Under the pieces are notes generated by a model. The model ran no database searches, was not told the origin of the DNA, and worked only from the letters and a program-made list of their open reading frames with translations. A stretch of 22,629 bases of DNA from Thermoplasmata archaeon (lineage in GTDB: Archaea; Thermoplasmatota; Thermoplasmata; Thermoplasmatales; Thermoplasmataceae): NCBI GenBank assembly GCA_021819605.1, contig JAKAQT010000007.1, forward strand, positions 1-22,629, read 5' to 3'. The position numbers and the translations under genes were made by a program. Shown piece after piece: positions 8,501 through 15,439 of this stretch (positions are counted from its first letter, which is position 1; the number at the start of each line of letters is the position of its first letter).

Positions 8501-9139
8501 ATTAATCCACATGCCATTCCTTCAAGAATGACAGTTGGGCACATCCTTGAGATGATTGGAGGGAAGATCGCCTCAATGAAGGGAGAGATAATCGACGGTA
8601 CGATATTCAGCGGAGAGCCCGAAAGGAGCCTGAGAGACGGACTCATAAAATACGGCTTCAGGCAGTCGTCCAGCGAGGTCATGTACGATGGAATAACGGG
8701 ACGCAAGTTTGATGCTGAAATCTTCACCGGAGTGATCTACTACCAGAAACTGCATCACATGGTGGCAGGGAAGTTCCACGCCAGGTCAAGGGGACCTGTG
8801 CAGATACTCACCAGGCAGCCAACAGAAGGGCGTTCCAGACAGGGAGGTCTGAGGTTCGGTGAAATGGAGAGGGATACACTCATAGCACATGGTGCGGCAA
8901 TGGTCATAAAGGACAGGCTTCTGGACCAGAGCGATGGAACCATTCTCTATGTGTGTGGAAATCCCAAATGCGGCCACATTGCAATACTGGACAGAAAGAA
9001 AGGGATGCCGCGCTGCCCAGTCTGTGGAAACACAGGAAATATACATCCGGTTGAAACAAGTTATGCCTTCAAGCTGATGAGGGACGAGCTGAGCTCAATG
9101 GGTGTTATGATGAGATTAATATTGGGTGATTTGAAATGA
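5537..9139 (+). CDS. rpoB: DNA-directed RNA polymerase subunit B, unsplit (Rpo2)
   Basis: The 1200-residue second-largest polymerase subunit, forming one side of the active-site cleft. It is a single chain, not split into B' and B'' as in many methanogens and haloarchaea. Recognisable blocks are GGYFIIGGSERVIVSLEDL in the N-terminal third, ARDLHPTQWGRICPNETPEG, SYQGYNIQDALVFNK, GDKFASRHGQKG (954-965), and HHMVAGKFHARSRGPVQ near the C-terminus. The C-terminal zinc site uses Cys1140, Cys1145, Cys1160 and Cys1163, with a C-x4-C first pair. An unusual feature is a second four-cysteine site (Cys668, Cys671, Cys699, Cys702) inserted between the DAEEEEN block and the EEHTHLEVDPSLILG block. GAGGT lies 7 nt before the ATG. 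The gene overlaps both neighbours by 4 nt. Confidence 0.98.
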   Translation: MKELVEYFFKNESVVSHLIESYNNFIATVGNPDSIMQQIVDETKVSDDDEPGVMVLDQSKTGGREIKVYFGRLREKGRYVGEPTIWADKPEIKEASGASNQITPTEARLRDLNYMAPITLRVRVVEDGVEREPENIKIGDIPVMVRSRVCTLTGNNLDQYIEKNNGPVEATRREKLQYVGEDPDDSGGYFIIGGSERVIVSLEDLAPNKILVEYEDKYEAKVEVAKVFSQKSGFRALTSMERGNDGIISVSIPSVAGAIPLVILMKALGMEKDVDVHNAIASAQAMEPIIYANLEEARNPKIFPPNGVNNNEDAIAYLEKRFAAGQAKEFREKKVSQMLDRSLLPHLGDSPEDRMKKAIYLGRMARSLLELHLGIRKEDDKDHLANKRVKLAGDLLDELFRNAFQAVMKDLKYQLERTYNRKKGIRLKPAVRQDLMTQKILHAMATGNWIGGRTGVSQLLDRVSNVSTISHMRRIISPLTRSQPHFEARDLHPTQWGRICPNETPEGQNCGLVKNAALIINVTEGIDPTIVMETLRGMEVQDVEGENPDAGRVYLNGDLIGYHMNPEELTQKVREERRRGKLSNEVNVRYDGSTREVIINCDRGRIRRPLLVLKNGNTVINTDMLNKLNDGEFAVEDLIRRGALEFVDAEEEENLYIAVYAYDFPERCPRCNAYLYRSKLTWVNPGEGSEADSPVILRCDQCGNTFESHKILTEEHTHLEVDPSLILGVTASVTPYPEHNSSPRITMAAAMTKQSIGLASTNFRIRTDTRGHVLHYPQIPLVKTKIMDFIKYDKRPAGQNFVVAIMSYQGYNIQDALVFNKAAVERGLGRSTFFRTYSAEERRYPGGQEDKFEIPTHDVLGARAEEFYRNLDENGIIYPESYVEGSEVLVGKTSPPRFLEEGGDKLGPQRRRESSITMRPNEKGFVDNVILTVSESNSRVVKIRVRSERIPELGDKFASRHGQKGVIGAVVPQEDMPFTEDGIIPDLIINPHAIPSRMTVGHILEMIGGKIASMKGEIIDGTIFSGEPERSLRDGLIKYGFRQSSSEVMYDGITGRKFDAEIFTGVIYYQKLHHMVAGKFHARSRGPVQILTRQPTEGRSRQGGLRFGEMERDTLIAHGAAMVIKDRLLDQSDGTILYVCGNPKCGHIAILDRKKGMPRCPVCGNTGNIHPVETSYAFKLMRDELSSMGVMMRLILGDLK

Positions 9140-11799
9140 CCGGTGGAATATCAAAGAGAATTTACAAGATCCAGTTTGCTCTCCTCTCGCCTGAGGAGAT
9201 CAGGAAAATGTCGCAGGTGAAGGTGATTACAGCAGATACCTACGACGATGACGGATATCCAATTGAGCGCGGGCTCATGGATCTACACATGGGTGTTATC
9301 GAGCCGGGACTGAAATGCGCAACCTGCGGTGGCAAGGTTGACGAATGTCCGGGGCATTTCGGGCATATTGAACTTGCAATGCCGGTGGTTCACATAGGTT
9401 TCATAAAGGAACTGAAGACACTGCTGGACGCAACCTGCAAGGCATGCGGCAAGATAAAGCTCACAGATGATGAGATAAGGAGCTACAGGGAAAAGTTTGA
9501 CCAGCTTTCTCTTTCAACTTCTGACCCAGAAATAATCGGGCTGATGTCAAAGAAGGTTACCGACGAAGCCTCACAGAGGATGGTCTGTCCACATTGCGGA
9601 ACCCAGCAGACAAAAATAATTCTGGACAAGCCCACAACCTTCAGGGAAGAGGGAATAAAGGTCACTCCAAAGGAAATAAGGGAGAGAATGGAGAGAATTC
9701 CAGATGATCATCTTGTCTTCTTCGGCCTGAACTCCGAAGTGGCCCGCCCGGAATGGATGGTTCTGACCGTGCTTCCGGTACCGCCAATAAATGTAAGGCC
9801 TTCCATAACGCTTGAAACCGGTGAGAGAAGCGAGGATGATCTCACACACAAGCTTGTGGATATAATAAGGATCAGCCAGAGACTCAGGGAAAGCAGGGAT
9901 AACGGATCACCGCAACTCATAATCGAGGACCTGTGGGACCTGCTTCAGTTCCACGTAACAACATATTTCGACAATCAGACAGCTGGAATTCCCCCTGCCA
10001 GGCACAGATCTGGAAGGGCCCTCAAGACTCTCGTCCAGAGGCTCAAGGGAAAGGAGGGCAGATTCCGTTCCAACCTGTCAGGAAAGAGGGTCAATTTCTC
10101 GGCAAGAACAGTCATTTCACCGGAGCCATTCCTGTCCATAAATGAGGTAGGAGTTCCGGAGAAAGCCGCAAGGGAACTCACTGTTCCTGTGACTGTGAAC
10201 GTTTTCAACGTTGAAAGCATAAGGGAATTCGTTAAGAGGGGCCCGGAGCCCAGAGATGAGTTCGGGAAGTACCTCGCAGGCGTGAACTACATCATAAGGC
10301 CTGATGGAAGAAGGATCAAGCTGACGGCTCAGAATGCCGAAGAAAACAGCAAGAGAATTGAGCCAGGATGGGTTGTTGAAAGGCAGCTCACTGAGGGCGA
10401 TATTGTCCTGTTCAACCGGCAGCCCTCCCTGCACAGAATGTCCATGATGGGGCACACAGTGAGGATACTTGATGGGCAGACATTCAGGTTCAACCTTGCC
10501 GTGTGCACTCCATACAATGCTGATTTCGACGGGGATGAGATGAATCTCCACATAATCCAGAAGGAAGAAGCCAGGGCTGAAGCAAGAATCATAATGAAGG
10601 TCCAGGAGCAGATCATGTCACCCAGGTTCGGCGGGCCAATTATTGGTGGGATACATGACCACATTACATCCCTTTTCCTCCTGACCCACAATAATCCTCT
10701 TATTCCCGAGGACGAGACAGTCCACATACTGAGTTACCTTGACATAGAATCAATGCCGGAACCTGTCATCCAGGATGGCAAGAAATTCTATGCTGGTAGG
10801 GATATCTTCTCATTAATTCTGCCAAAGGGGCTGAATCTGCAGTTCACAAGCAAGCTCTGCACCGGTGCCAAGGAGAAATGTGAATACGAAAACGATCCGG
10901 CTGACAAGCTTGTGTATATCGTTGACGGAAAGATGCTCCATGGAACAATTGATGAGGCAGCCATAGGATCATTCTCGGGAGAGATCATAGACAAGATTTT
11001 CAGGAAATACGGGCCTGCGGAAACTGCAAGATTCATTGACAGGATGACACGGCTGGCAGTGGGTTTCATCAGTGTAAGGGGCTTTTCTACAGGAATATCA
11101 GATTATGACATACCCGAAAGCGCAATATCAAGGATTGCTGAGATATCTGCACAGGCAATCGACAGGGCAACCAAGCTCATAGAAACTTACAGGCAGGGCC
11201 AGCTTCAGCCAGCACCAGGAAGATCAGTGGAGGACACGCTTGAGATTGAAATTCTATCCACAACCGGTATGGTCAGGGATGAATCCGGAAAGATAGCAAG
11301 TGCATACCTTGGTCTCAACAACCCATCGGTCATAATGGCAAGGTCTGGAGCAAGAGCAAAAATGCTTAATATTTCTGAGGTGGCAGGAATGGTGGGCCAG
11401 CAGTCCGTCAGAGGAGGAAGGCTCAACAGGGGATATTACGGGAGAACACTTCCGCACTTCAAGGTGAACGATATAGGCGCTCTGGCAAGAGGCTTTGTTC
11501 AGTCCTCATACAAGGAGGGTCTGAATCCACTGGAGTATTTCATGCACAGTATTGGAGGAAGGGAAGGTCTTGTGGATATTGCCGTGAGAACATCAAGGAG
11601 CGGATATATGCAAAGAAGACTCATAAACGCATTCGAGGATCTCAAGGTGGATGATGATCTCAGGGTCCAGGATACCATAGGGGCTGTCATTCAGTTCAAG
11701 TATGGGGAGGATGGAGTTGACCCGACAAGAAGCGATCGCGGAGAAACAGTGGACGTGGACTACAATGCATTCGACCTGGAACAGGAGGCTGAACAATGA
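9136..11799 (+). CDS. rpoA1: DNA-directed RNA polymerase subunit A' (Rpo1N)
   Basis: The 887-residue N-terminal part of the archaeal largest subunit. It carries the absolutely conserved active-site loop NADFDGDE at 461-468, whose Asp463, Asp465 and Asp467 bind the catalytic magnesium. The clamp zinc ligands are Cys61, Cys64, Cys71 and His74; further pairs are Cys101/Cys104 and Cys151/Cys154. The bridge-helix region FMHSIGGREGLVDIAVRTSR begins near residue 802. There is no intein at the active-site loop, a common insertion site in archaea. Length is normal for the family. GGTGAT lies 5 nt before the ATG, and the gene overlaps rpoB and rpoA2 by 4 nt each, pointing to coupled translation and equal subunit output. 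Confidence 0.98.
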   Translation: MTGGISKRIYKIQFALLSPEEIRKMSQVKVITADTYDDDGYPIERGLMDLHMGVIEPGLKCATCGGKVDECPGHFGHIELAMPVVHIGFIKELKTLLDATCKACGKIKLTDDEIRSYREKFDQLSLSTSDPEIIGLMSKKVTDEASQRMVCPHCGTQQTKIILDKPTTFREEGIKVTPKEIRERMERIPDDHLVFFGLNSEVARPEWMVLTVLPVPPINVRPSITLETGERSEDDLTHKLVDIIRISQRLRESRDNGSPQLIIEDLWDLLQFHVTTYFDNQTAGIPPARHRSGRALKTLVQRLKGKEGRFRSNLSGKRVNFSARTVISPEPFLSINEVGVPEKAARELTVPVTVNVFNVESIREFVKRGPEPRDEFGKYLAGVNYIIRPDGRRIKLTAQNAEENSKRIEPGWVVERQLTEGDIVLFNRQPSLHRMSMMGHTVRILDGQTFRFNLAVCTPYNADFDGDEMNLHIIQKEEARAEARIIMKVQEQIMSPRFGGPIIGGIHDHITSLFLLTHNNPLIPEDETVHILSYLDIESMPEPVIQDGKKFYAGRDIFSLILPKGLNLQFTSKLCTGAKEKCEYENDPADKLVYIVDGKMLHGTIDEAAIGSFSGEIIDKIFRKYGPAETARFIDRMTRLAVGFISVRGFSTGISDYDIPESAISRIAEISAQAIDRATKLIETYRQGQLQPAPGRSVEDTLEIEILSTTGMVRDESGKIASAYLGLNNPSVIMARSGARAKMLNISEVAGMVGQQSVRGGRLNRGYYGRTLPHFKVNDIGALARGFVQSSYKEGLNPLEYFMHSIGGREGLVDIAVRTSRSGYMQRRLINAFEDLKVDDDLRVQDTIGAVIQFKYGEDGVDPTRSDRGETVDVDYNAFDLEQEAEQ

Positions 11800-13328
11800 C
11801 AGTTATTCTTTTCAAGGACACAAAGAAGAACATGGAGACGCTCAAGAAGAAAGCCCCGTGCAAATATGCTGTGGATGCTGAAATATCAGCAGATATCACC
11901 GATGCATACATAACAACGGACAAGAAATTCTTCACATACCGTCTGAGACTTACAGGAACCCAGGAATTCAAGCCTTCAGATGAAATAATATTGAAGAACA
12001 AGAATGAGATGAAGACAGTCCTTCTTGTGGATTCAAGCCAGTTAATTGATCCCATGCCGCTGTCTCAGTTCAGGAAGAAGGGCAAGAAGATACAGGAGTT
12101 TGCAGATTTTGACATTGTGGAGCTCCCAACCATAAAGATTGAGGAGAAGCCAGCATACCGGGACACCCTGCCCCAGGACGTCAGGGATGTACTGGAAATT
12201 GCCTCCAAAAAGAAGATGGGCATCCCTGTATCAATTGCTGAGAAACTGGTGAAATACAGGAAGGATCTTTCGCCTGAGAAATTTGAAGAGCTCATCGACA
12301 GGATCGGTGATGACCTCAAGAAGAAATCCATCGATCCCCATGAAGCAGTGGGCATCATAGCCGCACAGAGTATCGGGGAACCAGGTACACAGATGACCAT
12401 GAGAACTTTCCACTTTGCGGGTGTCAGGGAAATGAACGTTACTCTGGGCCTTCCAAGGCTCATAGAGATAGTGGACGCAAGGAGAATTCCAAGCACACCC
12501 AGCATGACAGTTTACCTCAAGCCGGAATTCGAGGAAAATGAGGAAGTTGTAATGAAGGTTGTCAAGGAGCTTGAAAACACCACAATTCTTGACGTTGCAT
12601 CAATAATCACAGATATCCAGCAGATGACACTTGCAATAAAGCCAGAACCTTCAAGGATGAAGGAACGGCTTGTGAATACCCAGGATCTCATCGATGCCCT
12701 GGCAAAGATGAAGGGCATAACCATCATGAATCAGGATGACAGCGAAATCATACTCAAGCCCCAGCAGGAATCCTACAAGCGGCTTTACCAGGTACAGGAG
12801 AACCTGAAGACAACCACCATAAAAGGTATCCAGGGGATTAAGAGGGCAATAGCAAGGATCGATCCACCCACCAAGAAATGGATTCTCTATACTCAGGGAT
12901 CCAATCTCAGGGAGGTTCTTGAGGTTGACGAGGTTGACGCCAACAGGACCTACACCAACGATATAATAGAGATAAGTACAGTCCTTGGAGTGGAGGCGGC
13001 CAGGAATGCCATATTCAACGAGGCACTGAGGACGCTGAGCGAGCAGGGTCTCGAGGTTGACAAAAGGCATCTGATGCTCGTTGCAGACATGATGACATTT
13101 GGGGGCTCAGTGAGGGCAGTGGGAAGGCAGGGCATATCGGGAAGAAAGAGCAGCGTGCTGGCGAGAGCAGCATTTGAAATAACAACAAAGCATCTTCTGC
13201 GGGCAGGCCTGCTTGGAGAGGTTGATCCGCTTACAGGAGTAGCAGAGAATATCATAGTTGGACAGCCCATAACGCTTGGAACCGGTGCAGTGAATCTTGT
13301 CTATCGTCCATCAGGAAAGTCACAATGA
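11796..13328 (+). CDS. rpoA2: DNA-directed RNA polymerase subunit A'' (Rpo1C) with long N-terminal extension
   Basis: The C-terminal part of the largest subunit, 510 residues. The trigger-loop block EAVGIIAAQSIGEPGTQMTM and RTFHFAG lies at about 183-209, followed by NVTLGLPRLIEIVDARRIPSTPSMT, and the C-terminal MLVADMMTFGGSVRAVGRQGISG block near 425-446 is also typical. In most archaea A'' is roughly 380-400 residues and the trigger-loop block falls about 115-120 residues earlier, so residues 1 to about 120 are an extra N-terminal domain. That domain is lysine-rich and I do not recognise it. The ATG at 11796 is well supported: AGGAGG is 7 nt upstream and it overlaps the rpoA1 stop as ATGA, so the extension is not a mis-called start. 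Confidence 0.97.
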   Translation: MTVILFKDTKKNMETLKKKAPCKYAVDAEISADITDAYITTDKKFFTYRLRLTGTQEFKPSDEIILKNKNEMKTVLLVDSSQLIDPMPLSQFRKKGKKIQEFADFDIVELPTIKIEEKPAYRDTLPQDVRDVLEIASKKKMGIPVSIAEKLVKYRKDLSPEKFEELIDRIGDDLKKKSIDPHEAVGIIAAQSIGEPGTQMTMRTFHFAGVREMNVTLGLPRLIEIVDARRIPSTPSMTVYLKPEFEENEEVVMKVVKELENTTILDVASIITDIQQMTLAIKPEPSRMKERLVNTQDLIDALAKMKGITIMNQDDSEIILKPQQESYKRLYQVQENLKTTTIKGIQGIKRAIARIDPPTKKWILYTQGSNLREVLEVDEVDANRTYTNDIIEISTVLGVEAARNAIFNEALRTLSEQGLEVDKRHLMLVADMMTFGGSVRAVGRQGISGRKSSVLARAAFEITTKHLLRAGLLGEVDPLTGVAENIIVGQPITLGTGAVNLVYRPSGKSQ

Positions 13329-13335
13329 AGGGAAC

Positions 13336-13370
13336 TTTTTATAATAAACTTTTATTTTCCCTTATAATTC
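13336..13370 (+). promoter_or_regulatory. AT-rich spacer: probable rpoA2 terminator and nusA promoter
   Basis: The 72-nt gap between rpoA2 and nusA holds T-runs at 13336-13340 and 13350-13358 that could end polymerase transcripts. TATA-like elements at 13338-13347 (TTTATAATAA) and 13362-13368 (TTATAAT) could start nusA transcription near 13366 or 13391. All other junctions in this operon overlap, so this gap stands out as a place where expression may be separated. Confidence 0.45.
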
Positions 13371-13400
13371 AAGGTCTGTTGAATCTGGAACAGTGTTGAA

Positions 13401-13829
13401 ATGAAAGAAGTCACAATCGACAACAATATAATGCGGTATATTGCCCTCTTTGAAAAAGTAGGCCATGTTGAGCTGCGCGAATGCATGGAAAACGAGGACA
13501 TGGTTCTCTTCATAGTGGGAGAGCGTAAACTATCAGAATTATTCAAGAGGAACCCAAACATAATCACAGAACTCAGGGAGCACATCAACAAGCACATTCT
13601 CGTGGCCGAATCTTCCAGGGATCTGGTAACCTTCGTGAAGAACATTTTTTACCGGTTCAAAGTCAGGGAGGTTATTGTTGACTGGAAAGAGGGTCAGACC
13701 GATATCCTTGTTTCCGTGGAGCAGGGAGAGGTAGGGAAGGCTATCGGGAAAGAAGGCCGCAACATAAAGCTGTTCAGGGACGCTGTAGCAAGATCTTTCA
13801 ACATCAAGAGCCTGAACATAAAGCAATAG
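13401..13829 (+). CDS. nusA: Archaeal NusA-like RNA-binding protein (two KH domains)
   Basis: This 142-residue protein is the short archaeal NusA homologue, which has only the tandem KH domains of bacterial NusA and no polymerase-binding or S1 domain. The second KH domain is clear at the C-terminus: VSVEQGEVGKAIGKEGRNIKLF, with the GKEG loop near residues 119-122 that contacts RNA. A role in transcription elongation or termination is inferred from family and location. Its place directly after rpoA2 matches the conserved archaeal rpoH-B-A'-A''-(L30e)-nusA order, here without L30e. No strong Shine-Dalgarno site precedes the ATG, and a hairpin/T-run follows the stop. Confidence 0.9.
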   Translation: MKEVTIDNNIMRYIALFEKVGHVELRECMENEDMVLFIVGERKLSELFKRNPNIITELREHINKHILVAESSRDLVTFVKNIFYRFKVREVIVDWKEGQTDILVSVEQGEVGKAIGKEGRNIKLFRDAVARSFNIKSLNIKQ

Positions 13830-13853
13830 CCGATCAGAATTTCGCACCAGCAC

Positions 13854-13889
13854 TCATGGGGGTTTCCAGCACCCCTCATCATGATTTTT
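13854..13889 (+). terminator. Hairpin and T-run after nusA
   Basis: GGGGT (13859-13863) pairs with ACCCC (13871-13875) around a seven-base loop. The outer ATG and CAT triplets (13856-13858 and 13877-13879) may add to the stem. A TTTTT run follows at 13885-13889. This is the expected form of a transcription end for the nusA unit; archaea need mainly the T-run. Confidence 0.55.
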
Positions 13890-13968
13890 GCACACAGGAG
13901 TGCCCTGGCTTTCTCACGCCGCAACAGCTATATGATTTATTCAATATAACTTTGAGTAAGCCTGCAGG

Positions 13969-14394
13969 TCAGAGGCTGTCAATCAGGGAACACGCATGAA
14001 AAGTCAGCGGATAAAGATAATACTCTTCCATATTGGAATGCCTTTCCATGAATGCGGACAGGTTTTCAAGCACCAGCTGTACAGCCCCGCCTTCCTTTTC
14101 CATTCTGCCCAGAATATCCATAATTTCACGATGTTCCCTTAACATAACTGGCTCCTCGGTCCTGAACTCATCTGCCTTAGCCTTGAGGAAATCAATGTCC
14201 GGAAAGTTCTCATGGCCGGTGATGGCCCTGAAGAATTCCAGCACGGGAACCATGGTTTCCTCCTCCCTGTCACCATGGCCTGAAAATATTGATGCGACTT
14301 CCTTCAGTGGGCCAAGGTTCAGATGGCTCTCCTGCGTAGCCGTGAAGAGTAGCGTGAGAAGTTGGCCGTGCTCCAGCGTAACCGGTTCATCCAT
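13969..14394 (-). CDS. Hemerythrin-like HHE-domain protein
   Basis: A 141-residue all-helical protein with the spaced His/Glu pattern of the hemerythrin HHE cation-binding family, which binds a di-iron centre or other metal. Candidate ligands are His9 (LEHGQL), His40 (SGHGDREEE), His61 (TGHEN), His88 (REHREIM) and His119 with Glu123/124 (ERHSNMEEYYLYP). Members sense or carry oxygen, nitric oxide or iron; the role here is unknown. The reading frame stays open for another 125 codons upstream, but that stretch has none of the helical pattern. The ATG at 14394 is preferred because TATGTTAAATTA (14427-14416) places transcription start almost exactly on it, making it leaderless. It is convergent with nusA and has no same-strand partner. 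Confidence 0.75.
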   Translation of the reverse strand: MDEPVTLEHGQLLTLLFTATQESHLNLGPLKEVASIFSGHGDREEETMVPVLEFFRAITGHENFPDIDFLKAKADEFRTEEPVMLREHREIMDILGRMEKEGGAVQLVLENLSAFMERHSNMEEYYLYPLTFHACSLIDSL

Positions 14395-14415
14395 GGTGCC
14401 CCCATATTTGTCAGG

Positions 14416-14427
14416 TAATTTAACATA
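14416..14427 (-). promoter_or_regulatory. TATA-like element of hemerythrin-like gene
   Basis: Read on the minus strand this is TATGTTAAATTA, centred about 27 nt before the ATG at 14394. The spacing predicts a leaderless mRNA and supports the short start rather than the longer open frame. Confidence 0.45.
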
Positions 14428-14433
14428 TGCAAG

Positions 14434-14463
14434 CGGGAAGCCCCCTTCACAAAAGAGGGGATG
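14434..14463 (+). repeat. Hairpin resembling an IS200/IS605 right end (solo remnant)
   Basis: The plus strand reads GGGAAG directly followed by CCCCC, a short A-rich loop, then GAGGGG and ATG. In archaeal IS200/IS605/IS1341 elements a closely similar block (GGGAAGCCCC plus a matching GGGG arm) forms the element end and the scaffold hairpin of the TnpB guide RNA. No tnpB coding sequence is recognisable on its 5' side, which is occupied by the hemerythrin-like gene on the other strand. It could be a solo end, a trans-acting guide RNA scaffold, or simply a terminator-like hairpin. Confidence 0.35.
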
Positions 14464-14815
14464 AAAGCAAGCGAAAGGTTTTGATTTCTCCCATCGTATT
14501 GCAGTGTCCGCCGGCAGACAGAAGTGAAACAGAGCGGACAGCATACTGCTCATGCGTGCCTGCATCCGTAAAGCCTGAGAGCTCAGCATGGAAGACAGAG
14601 TATCTTTAGGCTCAGGGTAATTCAAGCCCGTGGAGATTCTTCCAGCAACCTTTAAGTTAAAGTCTCCTCGCGAAAGCCGGGAGAGGTAGCCACAGGAATG
14701 GCTTATGCAGGCAGATCCCATCTGAGTACCGCATGATCCCGTCGAATTGTGGGCACAGCGGAGGGACAATTTACGCCTGAAACATAATATTTATTAGGGG
14801 CAAAAATTATATCTT
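14464..14815. other. Long stretch without a convincing gene
   Basis: About 350 bases between the IS605-like hairpin and the leader of the next small gene. One minus-strand frame is open through it but its translation is rich in Cys, Ser, Met and His with no recognisable domain or codon pattern. The plus strand can form several small stems, such as CCTGAG (14574-14579) with CTCAGG and GCCA with TGGC near 14690. I looked for SRP RNA and RNase P RNA signatures and did not find them. Decayed mobile DNA or an uncharacterised RNA are both possible. Confidence 0.3.
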
Positions 14816-14825
14816 ATCTGCCAAA

Positions 14826-14902
14826 AATGGAAAGCACAAGGAGGAAAAAGTATAGTGGCATGGCGTACGTTTTTCCCCAGCGTTTGCAATCATTTTTCCA
14901 TT
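14826..14902. repeat. Inverted repeat in the leader of the small membrane protein gene
   Basis: AATGGAAA at 14826-14833 is matched by its reverse complement TTTCCATT at 14895-14902, with 61 bases between. It lies downstream of a possible TATA element (ATTATATC near 14806) and upstream of the gene at 14944, so it would sit in a 5' leader of about 110 nt. The arms are short and the pairing could be chance. Confidence 0.3.
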
Positions 14903-14943
14903 GGTACTCCGTGGCGGACTTGGATTAAAAGGAGTCTGAGAGC

Positions 14944-15186
14944 ATGCCTGTGAAAATAGCAGTTCGTAACGTATTTCTGTTTACAATGGGCATTTTTAAT
15001 GCCGCATTAATCGTGGTAATGCTGGAGTTAACAGGGATGATGTTGATAGCTGCTGATATTTGTATGACTTTTATTATTGTACTTTCATTTTGGGCGATTT
15101 TATTTTACATATTTTTAGGCGAATTTCCAATAAACATGCCACGCAGGACAACGGAAACCCCAAGAATATCCATCAGGAACAAGTAA
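14944..15186 (+). CDS. Small two-helix membrane protein of unknown function
   Basis: An 80-residue protein not assigned to a family. It has a short basic N-terminus, a hydrophobic helix at about 11-30, a second at about 33-58, and a polar, basic tail ending with TTETPRISIRNK. It would sit in the cytoplasmic membrane as a helical hairpin. AAAAGGAG lies 9 nt before the ATG, good support for translation. Its neighbours give no clue: the flanking stretches of several hundred bases have no clear gene, and the next gene, aIF1A, has its own promoter. The DNA is AT-richer than the informational genes around it. It could be an accessory gene acquired with the region. Confidence 0.55.
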   Translation: MPVKIAVRNVFLFTMGIFNAALIVVMLELTGMMLIAADICMTFIIVLSFWAILFYIFLGEFPINMPRRTTETPRISIRNK

Positions 15187-15203
15187 CATTTTAACCAGAC
15201 AAC

Positions 15204-15344
15204 TCAAGATGGAAATTCCCGTACACGTTCTGCCGCTTGCGTGAGTTTTTCACGTTGCGGCTGCTGTTGTAAATTCACAGGGCTCCAATCCGAAAACAAC
15301 CTTTTAAGTTGCCTGGTGGAAAGCAAGGCATCATACACAGCCAT
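15204..15344 (-). CDS. Possible 46-residue small protein or gene remnant
   Basis: A short minus-strand frame in the otherwise empty gap before aIF1A, starting ATG at 15344 and ending TGA at 15204. The product begins MAVYDALLSTRQ and ends AERVREFPS, with a Gln-rich middle. It looks protein-like and amphipathic, but GGAGG sits only 2 nt before the ATG, too near for a normal ribosome binding site. Arg codons are partly CGT/CGG rather than the AGG/AGA that dominate nearby genes. A fragment of a lost gene is as likely as a real small protein. Confidence 0.2.
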   Translation of the reverse strand: MAVYDALLSTRQLKRLFSDWSPVNLQQQPQREKLTQAAERVREFPS

Positions 15345-15405
15345 TTCCTCCGGCTTTCATTAGTCTGAACCGGTCAGCCAGTGATAAATTCAGGGCTGTA
15401 GCATG

Positions 15406-15413
15406 TTTATATG
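15406..15413 (+). promoter_or_regulatory. TATA box of the aIF1A-rio1 unit
   Basis: TTTATATG at 15406-15413 is centred about 30 nt before the aIF1A ATG, giving a predicted start near 15435 and a 5' leader of only a few bases. Confidence 0.55.
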
Positions 15414-15439
15414 AGTGTATAACATATACTCAATCCCAT

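Noticed and set aside
10513..10540. Intein in the RpoA' active-site loop
   Set aside because: NADFDGDE is uninterrupted; there is no insertion.
14395..14769. 125-residue N-terminal extension of the hemerythrin-like protein
   Set aside because: The added sequence lacks the helical pattern of the family, and a TATA-like element fits a leaderless start at the internal ATG (14394).
14464..14815. SRP 7S RNA or RNase P RNA in the gene-poor stretch
   Set aside because: The GGAAGGGAGCAG-type SRP domain IV loop and the GAGGAAAGTCC-type RNase P core were not found on either strand.
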